Positions 51,908-62,225 are shown, counted from the stretch's first letter. The stretch: 64,000 bases of DNA from Glaciecola sp047637355 (GCA_047637355.1 JBLIKA010000004.1:1-64000), one strand, 5' to 3'. Translations and numbers: made by a program. The notes: generated by a model not told the origin, from the letters alone.

Positions 51908-52569
51908 TACGGTTTTCTCCCCGCTTTATTCTCAAGGATCGTCAAACGAGCTTCGAGTCTGGCTGCAGTATCCCGAACCTCGGACACTTTTTGTATATAG
52001 TTTTCAACCATAATTGGCCTAACACCAATTGGTTTTTTATCCAGTATTACGTCACTTAGGGCTTGTATTGCAAGCTTGTGATTGTGTTTAATTAACCGGC
52101 CAAAGGACTCCGCGCTCTGCATAGTGTTGTGTGCTGCAATATCCCCTATGCGCGTTGAAAGCAATTCTTCGATATCAATATTCAAGCCCGCAAATAGCCC
52201 GCTCATATTCTGGGCGATTTGTAAGTTTCCTTCAAAATCGAGTTTATTCTCACGGATAAGGCGAGTGATATTACTCGTGTCCTTAAGCTCATTGATAACA
52301 AACACCGACAAGCTTATAGCGCATCGATTGTGACTTGTTGATTGCTTGCGTTCTACCGTAATATCCTCGCTAATAGCACTCACAACAGAGTTAACCTCAA
52401 CGCCTTTGGCGTGAAAGCTAAACACTAATGGAAAAGGCAATTCGTGCAGCTTTATTTCGCATTGCTTGGAAATTAGCGGCTGCAACAGTAAATAGCTTTC
52501 CTCATCAAGAGACAATATTTTATTGATGGCAATTTCAACAGCAGCGGTGATGACTTGAGCTTGATGCAT
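51907..52569 (-). CDS. ubiJ: Ubiquinone biosynthesis accessory factor UbiJ
   Basis: The 220-residue product has an N-terminal SCP2 lipid-binding domain (about 20-130, LPFPLVFSFHAKG) and a C-terminal coiled region (about 175-217, RDTAARLEARLTILEN). UbiJ binds ubiquinone intermediates and helps assemble the Ubi complex. It begins directly after ubiE and precedes ubiB, the conserved ubiEJB order. Confidence 0.93.
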   Translation of the reverse strand: MHQAQVITAAVEIAINKILSLDEESYLLLQPLISKQCEIKLHELPFPLVFSFHAKGVEVNSVVSAISEDITVERKQSTSHNRCAISLSVFVINELKDTSNITRLIRENKLDFEGNLQIAQNMSGLFAGLNIDIEELLSTRIGDIAAHNTMQSAESFGRLIKHNHKLAIQALSDVILDKKPIGVRPIMVENYIQKVSEVRDTAARLEARLTILENKAGRKP

Positions 52570-53403
52570 TTAGAATTTAAACCCTCTATGCAGCGCTACA
52601 ATTCCGCCTGTTAAGTTGGTATAACTGGTTTGTTCGAAGCCCACGTCTTTCATCATACCTTCAAGCGTTGCTTGATCAGGATGCATGCGAATTGATTCAG
52701 CTAAGTATTGATAACTCTCAGCATCGTTCGCGACTAACTGCCCTATTTTTGGCAATAGGTGGAACGAATATGTATCGTAAACTTTGCTCAGAACATCGCT
52801 GGTCGGCTTTGAAAACTCTAATACTAACAAACGTCCACCTGGCTTGAGGACACGAAAAATAGAAGCAAGTGCATTCGATTTTTCTGTCACGTTACGCAAA
52901 CCAAAAGCCATGGTGACTAAGTCAAAATGATTATTTGGGAATGGTAAGGCTTCTGCATTGGCCTGCACATAATTGAGATTAGCCATAATGCCCATATTGG
53001 TGAGTTTTTCTTTACCTACCATCAGCATAGAGTGATTAATGTCAGCCAATGTTACTTGCCCATTTTCACCAACAATACGACTGAACTTAGCAGCTAAGTC
53101 GCCTGTTCCACCAGCAAGGTCCAATACTTTTTGACCTGCACGAATGCCACTACAATCAATAGTGTAGCGTTTCCAAATACGGTGTATGCCTAGCGACATT
53201 ACATCATTCATCAGATCATATTTGGCCGCTACTGAATGAAAAACATCAGCAACCATTGACTCTTTCTGCGCTTTATCGACTTGCTTAAAGCCAAAATGCG
53301 TTCGCGTTGACCCGGCCTCTTCACTGGAATTCAAGTGGTTCAATAGATTATCGCCATGCCCATCGTCTTGTTTTTCTGCTGATGTTTCTTTTGTGCTTTG
53401 CAT
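52570..53403 (-). CDS. ubiE: Ubiquinone/menaquinone C-methyltransferase UbiE
   Basis: The product (277 residues) has the SAM motif VLDLAGGTGDLAAKFS and the UbiE signatures YDLMNDVMSLGIHRIWKR and MAFGLRNVT. It methylates the demethoxy-quinone (and demethylmenaquinone) ring. About 25 extra N-terminal, polar, low-complexity residues precede THFGFKQV compared with E. coli (251 residues). I start it at ATG 53403; an upstream TTG would add 16 more. Confidence 0.95.
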   Translation of the reverse strand: MQSTKETSAEKQDDGHGDNLLNHLNSSEEAGSTRTHFGFKQVDKAQKESMVADVFHSVAAKYDLMNDVMSLGIHRIWKRYTIDCSGIRAGQKVLDLAGGTGDLAAKFSRIVGENGQVTLADINHSMLMVGKEKLTNMGIMANLNYVQANAEALPFPNNHFDLVTMAFGLRNVTEKSNALASIFRVLKPGGRLLVLEFSKPTSDVLSKVYDTYSFHLLPKIGQLVANDAESYQYLAESIRMHPDQATLEGMMKDVGFEQTSYTNLTGGIVALHRGFKF

Positions 53404-53634
53404 TTTAGTAGCTTCTTTTAAGAATGTTGATTTTGATGAGCGATTCAACAATGACTCTCTATAGGCGACTCTTTATAAATAAGTTTGTTTAGGTCATTTA
53501 TGCAAAAGTGCTTCATGAAAATTCATTGTCTATCTAGCGGCCTAATTGTAGCTAAAAATCCGCATAAATACATCAAGTAAGCGAATCTTGGGATAGGAAA
53601 AATTGCTCAATCTGTATTTATGCCTGTTTTTATA

Positions 53635-54363
53635 TTATTGAACCATACCCACGTGATTATCACCGCAGCTAAAGGACACGATTTGACTCAGTTCTTGTAA
53701 AGATAAACCACTCTCGTTTTGCCAATGGAAAAAAGTACTTTGAATTGTGTTTAAACTACGCTTTGATCTTGCTGAACCACTAATTAAGCCATGTTCAACA
53801 AAATAGCCCTCCACATCACGACTTAACAAAAATGTGTCCACACCTAACGTTCGCAATGCATAGGGTCCCGTATTACCACCTAGTCTCGCCCCTTTTTTCT
53901 TAAGGAAATCCCACAAACCCACCAGATCATCTTGCGGCCATTGTGTAACGAAATTTGCAAAGCTTCCATGCGACCGACGAATATCGTCGATCATCCATGC
54001 ATTTTCGCGGATTGTTTTTACTTTATTGAAATTGCGTATAATGGCAGGGTTTGTTGCTTTTTGTTCTAACATTTCATCGGGCATCAACAATATTTTATCG
54101 ATATCAAAACCAAAAAATACCTCTTCAAAGTTTGGCCATTTCTGGCGCACAACACGCCAGACAAAGCCCGATTGAAAAACTTTTTTGGTAAACTCTGCCA
54201 AAAAGCGATCATCTGGGGTGTTGAGTATCTGATTTTTGCTAGCGGGCTGAGAAAGTAACTCTTGAACCATGGCCTCGCTGCCTTTACGTTTGCATACTCT
54301 GTCATAAAGACTCGCAAAGGCCTCTGCCTTAAGATTTATGTCTATTCTCTTACCCACGCTCAT
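53635..54363 (-). CDS. DNA-3-methyladenine glycosylase I (Tag)-related protein
   Basis: The 242-residue product resembles the helical adenine-glycosylase fold of Tag: a core with FLAEFTKKVFQSGFVWRVVR, FNKVKTIRENAWMIDDIR and the segment GPYALRTLGVDTFLLSRD. It lacks the clustered Cys/His zinc snap of E. coli Tag as far as I can see. It would excise alkylated purines from DNA. Its start overlaps the prlC stop (ATGA) so it is coupled to prlC. Confidence 0.75.
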   Translation of the reverse strand: MSVGKRIDINLKAEAFASLYDRVCKRKGSEAMVQELLSQPASKNQILNTPDDRFLAEFTKKVFQSGFVWRVVRQKWPNFEEVFFGFDIDKILLMPDEMLEQKATNPAIIRNFNKVKTIRENAWMIDDIRRSHGSFANFVTQWPQDDLVGLWDFLKKKGARLGGNTGPYALRTLGVDTFLLSRDVEGYFVEHGLISGSARSKRSLNTIQSTFFHWQNESGLSLQELSQIVSFSCGDNHVGMVQ

Positions 54364-56390
54364 GCAACGATGCCTGAATGGCGTAACAATGCATCAACTT
54401 GGGGCTCACGCCCTCGGAACGCTACAAATAACTCCATAGGCTCTTTACTGCCGCCCATTTCAAGGATGTTATTAAGAAAATCTCGTCCTGTATTTTGATT
54501 AAATATCCCTTCTTCTTCAAAGCGACCAAACGCGTCTGAGGACAACACTTCGGCCCACTTATAACTGTAATAACCGGCAGCATAACCACCCGCAAATATA
54601 TGCCCAAAACTGTTTTGAAATTTGTTAAATGCAGGCGGAATGATAACCGCAACCTCTTGTCTAATTTCATCCAATATTTGTTGCACCGATTTTTCGGAAT
54701 GACTTTGTTGATGCAAAGTAAAATCGAATAAACTGAACTCTAGTTGCCTTACCATTTGCATTGCCGATTGATAGTTTTTCGCCGCTAGCATTTTTTCTAA
54801 CAATTCATTTGGTAAAGCTTCACCGCTCTCATAGTGACCGGAAATGAAACTCAAGGCCTCTGGCTGCCAGCACCAGTTTTCAAGAAATTGACTGGGTAAC
54901 TCAACGGCATCCCAAGCAACTCCATTAATACCTGAAACCCCACCGGCTTCAATTTTCGTTAGCATGTGATGAATGCCATGTCCGAACTCATGGAATAAGG
55001 TGACGACTTCATCATGTGTAAATAGCGCTGGTTTGCCATCAACAGGACCATTGAAGTTGCAAACCATATAGGCTACGGGAAGCTGTAACTCGCCATTTGG
55101 CAAGCGTCTGCGACTTCTACAATCATCCATCCATGCACCACCGCGCTTTTTTTCGCGAGCATACAAATCAAAATAGAAAGATCCACGGTGTTGATTCTCT
55201 GAATCATATATATTGTAAAAGGAAACATCTTTATGCCACACATCCACATCATTTTGTTGCTCAATGCGCAAGCCATACAAACGTGACACAACTTCAAATA
55301 AACCACTTATCACTTGTTTCTCTGGGAAATACGGACGTAATTCTTCGTCCGATATTGCATATTTTTGTTGTTTGAGCTTTTCACCGTAATAAGTATAATC
55401 CCAAGGCTGTAATTTTTGTTGGGCACAATGCTCGGATGCAAAATCCACAATTTCTTGCAGTTCTTCTTGCGCTTGGGGTTTTGAGCGTTTCGCTAAATCT
55501 CTTAAAAACTGCGTGACTTGCTCCGTCGATTTAGCCATTTTAGTGGCTAAAGAGCGCTCAGCATATGAACTGAATCCAAGTAAACCGGCCGCTTCATGTT
55601 TTAATAAAAGTATTTCGTCGATGTTAGCTGCATTATCAAATTCACCAGCATTAGGTCCTTGGTCAGATGCTTTAGAAGAGTATGCGCGATACATTTCTTC
55701 ACGTAATTCAGCGCTATCGGAATACAGCATGATGGGCAAATAACTTGGGATATCGAGCGTAAACAACCATCCCTTAAGATCTTTTTTTCTAGCCGCTTGT
55801 GCCGCAGCTGCTTTGGCTGAGTCTGGTAAACCGGCTAGCGCTGTCTCGTCAGTGACTAGTTTAGTCCATGCCATGGTGGCATCCATCACATTATTGCCGA
55901 ATGTAGATGACAAGTCTGATAAACGACTCTGTATATTTGCGTAACGTTTCTTTTTATCGTCCTCTAATCCAACACCAGAAAGCGTAAAATCACGGATAGC
56001 ATTAGTCACCACTTTTTGTTGGGCTTCATTTAAACTGGCAAACTCTTCGCTGTCATGAAGCTGCTGGTACAAACTAAATAGCCCTTTGTGTTGACCAACC
56101 CACGTACCAAATTCAGATAACATCGGCAGGCAAGCATCATGTGCTTCGCGAAGTTTGTCACTGCTAACCACAGAATTCATGTGACCAATAGGCGACCACA
56201 TTTTTGACAACACGTCGTCCGTGTCCTCTATGCGTTCAATGACTTGTGCATAAGTTGCTTGCCCATTTTCAACCACTTCCTCTATCACTGCTTTGCAGTT
56301 ATCAATGGCTTTTTTAATGGTTGGAACAATATCTTGGGTATCAATTTGTGAGAAAAGAGGAAGCCCGCTCACGTTTTCGATTGCATTCAT
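54360..56390 (-). CDS. prlC: Oligopeptidase A
   Basis: The 676-residue product (E. coli 680) is an M3 metallopeptidase with the zinc motif FHEFGHGIHHML and a second-ligand Glu about 28 residues further (VAWDAVELPSQFLENW). It degrades signal peptides and other short peptides in the cytoplasm. Divergent from gor, a common pairing; the two starts are 186 bp apart. Confidence 0.96.
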   Translation of the reverse strand: MNAIENVSGLPLFSQIDTQDIVPTIKKAIDNCKAVIEEVVENGQATYAQVIERIEDTDDVLSKMWSPIGHMNSVVSSDKLREAHDACLPMLSEFGTWVGQHKGLFSLYQQLHDSEEFASLNEAQQKVVTNAIRDFTLSGVGLEDDKKKRYANIQSRLSDLSSTFGNNVMDATMAWTKLVTDETALAGLPDSAKAAAAQAARKKDLKGWLFTLDIPSYLPIMLYSDSAELREEMYRAYSSKASDQGPNAGEFDNAANIDEILLLKHEAAGLLGFSSYAERSLATKMAKSTEQVTQFLRDLAKRSKPQAQEELQEIVDFASEHCAQQKLQPWDYTYYGEKLKQQKYAISDEELRPYFPEKQVISGLFEVVSRLYGLRIEQQNDVDVWHKDVSFYNIYDSENQHRGSFYFDLYAREKKRGGAWMDDCRSRRRLPNGELQLPVAYMVCNFNGPVDGKPALFTHDEVVTLFHEFGHGIHHMLTKIEAGGVSGINGVAWDAVELPSQFLENWCWQPEALSFISGHYESGEALPNELLEKMLAAKNYQSAMQMVRQLEFSLFDFTLHQQSHSEKSVQQILDEIRQEVAVIIPPAFNKFQNSFGHIFAGGYAAGYYSYKWAEVLSSDAFGRFEEEGIFNQNTGRDFLNNILEMGGSKEPMELFVAFRGREPQVDALLRHSGIVA

Positions 56391-56576
56391 AAAGGATCTC
56401 TTTGTTATTCGTTGTCGCCAAGAAAAATATTGGCATACCAGTACATTTATAATTGGGTATTCAGGATGGGATCACAATGGTAAATAAAACTTTTTTTGAA
56501 GGAACACTTGATAATTGCGGTCTAGTAGGCATATTTAACACACTAGATTTAAAGCAGTGACCCTTTTAGGAACAAA

Positions 56577-57956
56577 ATGAACTCAAGTACTAACAACACG
56601 CAAGTGAAAAAACATTTCGATTATATCTGCATTGGCGGCGGTAGTGGCGGCATTGCATCAGCAAATCGTGCATCAAAACACGGTAAAAAAGCAGCTATTA
56701 TTGAAGCAAAAGACATCGGTGGCACTTGCGTTAATGTGGGCTGCATCCCTAAGAAGGCGATGTGGTTTGGAGCACAAGTGGCAGAAGCGATTCACAAATA
56801 TAGCCCCGACTATGGTTTTGATATTACCGTAAATAGTTTTAGTTGGCCTAGGTTGGTTGCAAGTCGTGCAGCTTACATTGATCGCATTCATCAATCTTAT
56901 GACCGAGTACTCGGTAACAACGGCGTTGATCTCATTAAAGGCTTTGCCAAATTTATTGATAACCGCACCATTGACGTTGATGGCGATATTTATACTGCTG
57001 ACCATATCACCATAGCAACTGGAGGGCGTCCAATTAAGCCTGCCATTCCAGGCGCGGAGCTAGGGATTAATTCTGATGAGTTTTTTGATGTTAGTGAGCA
57101 ACCTAAGCGAGTTATAGTAGTTGGCGCTGGTTATATCGGCGTTGAACTAGCAGGCGTGATGCACTCATTGGGTTCTGAAACTCACTTGCTGGTGCGTCGT
57201 GAAAAGCCGCTGCGTAACTTCGACGATATGTTGTCCGACACGCTAGTTGAAATTATGGCGGAAGACGGACCAAAGCTGCACCCTCATACCGAAGTAATTT
57301 CTATTGAGAAACAAGCGGACGGATCATTAAGAGCTAGCCTGAATACCGGTGGGCATATTGACTGTGATGCACTCATTTGGGCAATTGGTCGAGAACCTTC
57401 TAATGACAAGATTAATATAGAAAATACAGACGTAGAGCTCGATGAACGCGGCTACGTTAAGGTAGATAAATACCAAAACACGACAGCAGCGGGTATCTAT
57501 GCTGTTGGTGACAACATAGGAAAAGTAGATTTAACTCCTGTTGCGGTAAAGGCGGGCAGATTGTTAAGCGAACGTTTATTTAATTCTAAAACTGACGCTC
57601 ATATGGATTACGACCTTATTCCAACAGTCGTGTTTAGCCATCCGGCTATTGGTACTATGGGCTTGAGTGAGAAAGAAGCTGTTGCCAAATATGGCGAGTC
57701 TAATATCAAAGTATACAACTCTAGCTTTGCCGCCATGTACACAGCAGTAACTTCCCACAGGCAAGCAACAAAAATGAAACTAGTTTGTGAAGGAATCGAT
57801 GAAAAAGTAGTCGGTCTTCACGGTATCGGGTTTGGTATGGACGAAATACTGCAAGGCTTTGCTGTCGCTATTAAAATGGGTGCAACGAAAGCTGACTTTG
57901 ATGCTTGTGTAGCAATTCATCCGACAAGCGGAGAAGAGTTTGTCACACTAACCTAA
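56577..57956 (+). CDS. gor: Glutathione-disulfide reductase
   Basis: The 459-residue product has the FAD-binding GGGSGGIASA, the redox disulfide in GGTCVNVGCIPKKAMW, the NADPH-binding GAGYIGVELAG and the C-terminal active-site base region IHPTSGEEFV. It keeps glutathione reduced with NADPH. Divergent from prlC, followed by a strong terminator. Confidence 0.96.
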   Translation: MNSSTNNTQVKKHFDYICIGGGSGGIASANRASKHGKKAAIIEAKDIGGTCVNVGCIPKKAMWFGAQVAEAIHKYSPDYGFDITVNSFSWPRLVASRAAYIDRIHQSYDRVLGNNGVDLIKGFAKFIDNRTIDVDGDIYTADHITIATGGRPIKPAIPGAELGINSDEFFDVSEQPKRVIVVGAGYIGVELAGVMHSLGSETHLLVRREKPLRNFDDMLSDTLVEIMAEDGPKLHPHTEVISIEKQADGSLRASLNTGGHIDCDALIWAIGREPSNDKINIENTDVELDERGYVKVDKYQNTTAAGIYAVGDNIGKVDLTPVAVKAGRLLSERLFNSKTDAHMDYDLIPTVVFSHPAIGTMGLSEKEAVAKYGESNIKVYNSSFAAMYTAVTSHRQATKMKLVCEGIDEKVVGLHGIGFGMDEILQGFAVAIKMGATKADFDACVAIHPTSGEEFVTLT

Positions 57957-58016
57957 GACAAAGGCTCGTATAAAACGGTGCGGTTCTTTGGTGGACCGCA
58001 TGCGAAAATGCATATT

Positions 58017-58050
58017 AAAAAAAGCGCATAACTTTGTTTATGCGCTTTTT
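58017..58050. terminator. Bidirectional rho-independent terminator
   Basis: Arms AAGCGCATAA and TTATGCGCTT pair perfectly around six bases, with A- and T-runs on the outside. It lies between convergent gor and the DUF305/LVIVD gene. Confidence 0.93.
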
Positions 58051-58075
58051 AATTTAACTACCTATAGTTAAGTAC

Positions 58076-60535
58076 CTAAATCACTTTCGAGATATCATTG
58101 AGAACGTCACGCAAGCCTATGATCCGCTTTTGAGTATTTACGTCGTCTTTCGTTGCCTTAATATCACGCGCTAATGCGACAAGTAGAATAGCCAATTTTG
58201 CAGATTTATCACCTGTTGACATTACGTTCTGCAATTCATTGAGTAAGGTCCTAGCTGCATCAATATTCGATTTAGCTAAACCACCATCGCGTTCTAGTTG
58301 ATCAATATACGCCAACGCAACAACCGGATTTGCCGGCCAAGTAACCTGAAATTGCTGTTGAGGATTAAACGTATTCCCCATATTTGCTAACTTTGCAGCC
58401 GCTAGTTCGTTTTCCGTCAAAAATTCACTTACTTGTAAATCCATCACATCGAGACCCCGCAAGATTTCAGTACCGTAAATTTTTCCGTTGTACCAGTATG
58501 TCGACCAGTAACCGCCAATCACCATTCGTTCATCGTGAATAGGCCCACGATCAAAATACGCTATTTCAACCGGATTAGCCGTATCGCTAAAATCGATAAC
58601 AGACAAACCACCTTGATACCAAGCTTGAACAAAAATATCACGCCCCGGCACTGGCACTACTGAGCCATTGTGAGCAACGCAATTCTCCTGTTCCGATTGC
58701 GGTGCATCAATTTTATAATAGCTTTGGAAGGTCAACTTACCTTCTTTAACATCGTAAAACGCGTTGGCTCCCCATGATTTTGGATCAGATGCTCTGCAAC
58801 GAGGCTGTGTACCGCCGCCCCACTCATCGGTAAATAGAACTTTTGTGCCGTCGTTATTAAAGGTTGCTGAATGCCAATAGGCAAAACCTGGATCTGATAC
58901 TGCGTCAATCCGTTTTGGCTGCAACGGGTCGGTAATATCTAACAAGATACCATTACCTGAACATGCACCGGCAGCTAATTTCAATGCTGGAAATACGGTA
59001 ATATCATGACATTGGTCTGTCATATTAGTGCGTTGAGTACCTACCCCGTGATCGCCACCACGCCACAGGCCGGAGAGGCGGCCTTCATCATCAGAAAAAA
59101 CAGCAGGACTGGACGTAATCCGGGATTTTTGTGGATTTTTCACTGGTATTTCGATTACATCTATACGAAACAATGCTGTTCGGTTATCACCCGGGATGTC
59201 ACCAATACAGCCTTCTAATTCATCTTCATCTCGCACGCCTGCCGTACCAGAGTTGTAGACGACAATAGTATCTTCATCTGAGGAGACGATTGAATGTGTG
59301 TGTGAGCCTCTGCAGGTTTGCACTAAGCCAACCTGTCTTGGCATGCTGATATCTGAGATATCAAAAATACGTAAACCTCTAAAACGCTCGTCACTGACAT
59401 CGTCGCTTATGCCTTGTAAACCGCAATCAATACGGCCTCTAGTTTGTTCTACCGACATGATCAGTAAATCACCTACAATGGAGACATCACCCTGACCACC
59501 CGGACAAACAATGGAGCTTGCTAAGCTAGGCTCCCCATTATCACTTAAGTTATAAATATTGAAGCCATGGTAATTACCAGCAACTAAAATGTTGCCTGAA
59601 AACGCCATATCTGTATTCCAAAAACTAAGTAGCGGCCAGCGTTCTGCCCACTCTGTTTTTGCGTCTCCACCGTCTTCATCCTTTCTACTTGCGGTTTTAT
59701 CGTCCTTTGATGGCATTTTTATCGGTGGTAGATTTGAGGGGTTTTTGGGGTCGAAAAAACCATTTGGCCTTGGCAGTGTTTTAATTAATTTGAGATTTAA
59801 AGCAGCTTCACCAGCATCTCTAAAGCCTGCTTGCAGTCCAACTCTCTTATCCGTCGACAGACCTGACAACAAAGTATCCATTCGTGTAATTTCTGCTTCT
59901 TGGTCATTAACAATATCATTAATAAAATCGTACAGAATGGGATCGTATGCTGAACCTGATTGTTCAAGTAGGTCCTCAACCATGGTAACCGCACCTTCAT
60001 GATGAGGTATCATCAAACTCAAGAATAAACGGTCGAATTCAGTGCCTTTTGCAGCCTTAAGCTCGTCCATTTGATTTGAACTCGCCATGCCCATTAAGCT
60101 GTGGTCCATATGCATGGAATGATCAATATCAGTAACTTCACCGCGTTGTTCTAACCAGTCTCGCATAAACGCAATTTCATCGGCTTGTGATTTACGAATA
60201 CGACCTGCAATATCAATTATCTCTTCATTGTTAGTTCTATCATCGACCAACACAGCCATGTCCACAGCTTGTCCATGATGTGGGATCATGTTTTGCATGA
60301 ATAAGGCATCGTCACGAGTGAAACTTGTATTGGCTATTTGGACCGCATCTTGGGCACTCAGAGTCCGTGATGTTTGTCCGGGCGCGCCGGGCTGAACGAT
60401 AGGAGGTGCTTCTTGTGCTTCTCCTTGCATTGTATCGGAAGGCAACTGAGCAACGCAGGCTGAACTTAAAACGCTCAGACCAAATAAAGCGGTATACGAC
60501 AAACGAGTTTGTGATTTGGTGAAAACAATTGGCAT
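58076..60535 (-). CDS. Lipoprotein with two DUF305 domains and an LVIVD-repeat beta-propeller
   Basis: The product (819 residues) has a signal with a probable lipobox ending SSAC. Two DUF305-type segments follow (about 65-210), each with the motif MIPHHGQAVDMA or MIPHHEGAVTMV, and between them a His/Met-rich stretch (HSMHMDHSLMGM) suited to copper. A charged linker leads to a large LVIVD-type propeller (about 290-720, GLRIFDISDISMPRQVG, LSVIDFSDTANPVEIAYF), then a helical C-terminus. DUF305 is often tied to copper handling and LVIVD proteins are found on cell surfaces; the role of the fusion is unknown. Start at ATG 60535 after AAGGA; an upstream TTG would add nine residues. Confidence 0.8.
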   Translation of the reverse strand: MPIVFTKSQTRLSYTALFGLSVLSSACVAQLPSDTMQGEAQEAPPIVQPGAPGQTSRTLSAQDAVQIANTSFTRDDALFMQNMIPHHGQAVDMAVLVDDRTNNEEIIDIAGRIRKSQADEIAFMRDWLEQRGEVTDIDHSMHMDHSLMGMASSNQMDELKAAKGTEFDRLFLSLMIPHHEGAVTMVEDLLEQSGSAYDPILYDFINDIVNDQEAEITRMDTLLSGLSTDKRVGLQAGFRDAGEAALNLKLIKTLPRPNGFFDPKNPSNLPPIKMPSKDDKTASRKDEDGGDAKTEWAERWPLLSFWNTDMAFSGNILVAGNYHGFNIYNLSDNGEPSLASSIVCPGGQGDVSIVGDLLIMSVEQTRGRIDCGLQGISDDVSDERFRGLRIFDISDISMPRQVGLVQTCRGSHTHSIVSSDEDTIVVYNSGTAGVRDEDELEGCIGDIPGDNRTALFRIDVIEIPVKNPQKSRITSSPAVFSDDEGRLSGLWRGGDHGVGTQRTNMTDQCHDITVFPALKLAAGACSGNGILLDITDPLQPKRIDAVSDPGFAYWHSATFNNDGTKVLFTDEWGGGTQPRCRASDPKSWGANAFYDVKEGKLTFQSYYKIDAPQSEQENCVAHNGSVVPVPGRDIFVQAWYQGGLSVIDFSDTANPVEIAYFDRGPIHDERMVIGGYWSTYWYNGKIYGTEILRGLDVMDLQVSEFLTENELAAAKLANMGNTFNPQQQFQVTWPANPVVALAYIDQLERDGGLAKSNIDAARTLLNELQNVMSTGDKSAKLAILLVALARDIKATKDDVNTQKRIIGLRDVLNDISKVI

Positions 60536-60767
60536 AAAAGACAAGTCCTTTTGAAGTGTCAAAGTTTATAAAGTGTGGTCTCAGATTAGTTGCAAAATTA
60601 ATCTGTGTAAACCCTTCAGCATTTTATCGACTAAAAAATGATAGCTCCTGCGTAAAGCCTTCGTCATGCCGCTTATATAAAAAATGCTGCTCAATGTAAA
60701 ATAAATGAGTCTTTGTTGTTAAAATACTGTACAAATGACTTTTCATTTTTGTTAATTAAACACGGAC

Positions 60768-60812
60768 AATTGATACAACAACGTACACTCATGAGTATGT
60801 TTGTTATCAATT
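60768..60812. repeat. Large imperfect palindrome upstream of a membrane carrier gene
   Basis: The outer arms AATTGATA (60768-60775) and TATCAATT (60805-60812) match perfectly and the inner region continues the symmetry up to a perfect core ACTCATGAGT (60787-60796). It ends 26 bp before the carrier gene start and is followed by a short T-run, so it could be an operator or an RNA hairpin. Confidence 0.55.
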
Positions 60813-60838
60813 TTTAGCCAAAAACTGAGAGTAATAAC

Positions 60839-62212
60839 ATGCTAAAAAATAGACTTGATGGAGAAGTTCAACCCGGTTTTAAATGGGGCCCATTTACGAT
60901 GAGGATCCCGCTAATTCATTTACGTTTTTCATTGGCAGACATGCTCCAAGGACTAGCAGTAGCTGGTGCGACCGGCATGGCACTAGTGCCTTATTTTATG
61001 GCCTTGTTGGGCCTTAGCTTCGAAGAAGCCGTAACCATGGCAATGTTCCATAGCTTATTGATTTCTTTTTCTTGGATGTTCTTTGGCGACCCTTATGCAC
61101 CAGGTTGGTTAACACCTGCAATACCCTTCGTTGTGGCCTTTATCACAGCACCAGCTTATTTAGGTGATCATACGTCCCAGTTTCAGGCCATGACTGCACT
61201 TTCATTAAATTTTGCATTTATTCTGATTTTTTTAGGCGCAACGGGGCTTGGAGAAAAGTTAATTAAAGTTGTGCCTAATGTTTTTAAAGGCGGCATTATA
61301 CTTGGCGCAGCTGTTGCCGCTTTTTTACGTGTTACCAAAGATGGTGATGCCGCCAACGTTTTTCAGTCGGCTCCTATAGCGGGTACTTTAGGTGTTGTTG
61401 TTTGTTTAGTTTTTGCATTTTCTAAACCCTTACATACGATTGCAACGGACAAAAGATGGTTAGCGAAACTTCTCGGATTTGGTTTACTTCCCGGCTTTAT
61501 TGTTGCAGGTACTGTTGGTTATTTTACAGGCGAATTTGAATACAATATCCGTTGGGAAATTCTAGATGTTGGCGCGTCAGCAACTTCATTGTGGGAGAAA
61601 GCGTCACCATTCGCGATTGGTTGGCCATCAATAGACACTTTCCTTGCATCTTTTCCATTGGCATTAATCACCTATATCTTGTTTTTCGGTGATGTGGTCA
61701 CTGGCAACGAAATGATAGAACAAGCGCAGAAATCTCGTAGCGATGAAAAATTAGAGCTTAATGGCAGCCGTGCGCATATGGCAACAGGCATCAGAAACAT
61801 ATTAATGGCTATCATCGCTCCGTTCTTCGCTACTCAAGGGGTGCTGTGGACGGGAATCCAAGTCGTTCTTCTAAAGCGTTGGACGCAAGGTCGTGACAAG
61901 CTAGATTCAATTTTCGACAGTATTGGCAGTTTCTATGCTTTTGGTCTGCCTTTTTTATTCGTTTTCCTGCCACTAGTTACTTTATTACAACCACTATTGC
62001 CAGTCGCGTTGGCTGTCACCTTGGTGCTAACTGCGTTTGCTTGTGCTACGTTGGCTTTATCCCTTGTACAGGATGCCACGGAGCGTGGTGCAATGGTAAT
62101 AACAGCAATGGCATTTAGTGTATTTGAACCTTGGATTGGCTTACTCGTCGGCGTTATCACTATCATCGGTTTATGTGGGTTTAAAGTATTCATTCCTGAG
62201 GAGAATAGTTAA
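60839..62212 (+). CDS. Polytopic membrane carrier of unassigned family (possibly NCS2/SulP fold)
   Basis: The 457-residue product has about 11-13 hydrophobic segments, a Gly-rich loop and the motif FGDPYAPGWLTPAIP near residue 80, and FFGDVVTGNEMIEQAQ near 285. The organisation recalls the 7+7 inverted-repeat transporters for purines, pyrimidines or anions, but I am not sure of the family. It lies 13 bp before the dehydrogenase gene, so it may carry a hydroxy-acid or related substrate. Ribosome binding site GAGAG seven bases upstream of ATG. Confidence 0.6.
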   Translation: MLKNRLDGEVQPGFKWGPFTMRIPLIHLRFSLADMLQGLAVAGATGMALVPYFMALLGLSFEEAVTMAMFHSLLISFSWMFFGDPYAPGWLTPAIPFVVAFITAPAYLGDHTSQFQAMTALSLNFAFILIFLGATGLGEKLIKVVPNVFKGGIILGAAVAAFLRVTKDGDAANVFQSAPIAGTLGVVVCLVFAFSKPLHTIATDKRWLAKLLGFGLLPGFIVAGTVGYFTGEFEYNIRWEILDVGASATSLWEKASPFAIGWPSIDTFLASFPLALITYILFFGDVVTGNEMIEQAQKSRSDEKLELNGSRAHMATGIRNILMAIIAPFFATQGVLWTGIQVVLLKRWTQGRDKLDSIFDSIGSFYAFGLPFLFVFLPLVTLLQPLLPVALAVTLVLTAFACATLALSLVQDATERGAMVITAMAFSVFEPWIGLLVGVITIIGLCGFKVFIPEENS

Positions 62213-62225
62213 ATACCGGGAATAT

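Noticed and set aside
54422..55375. Open frames of 77-92 codons on both strands within prlC
   Set aside because: All are shadows of the intact M3 peptidase gene.
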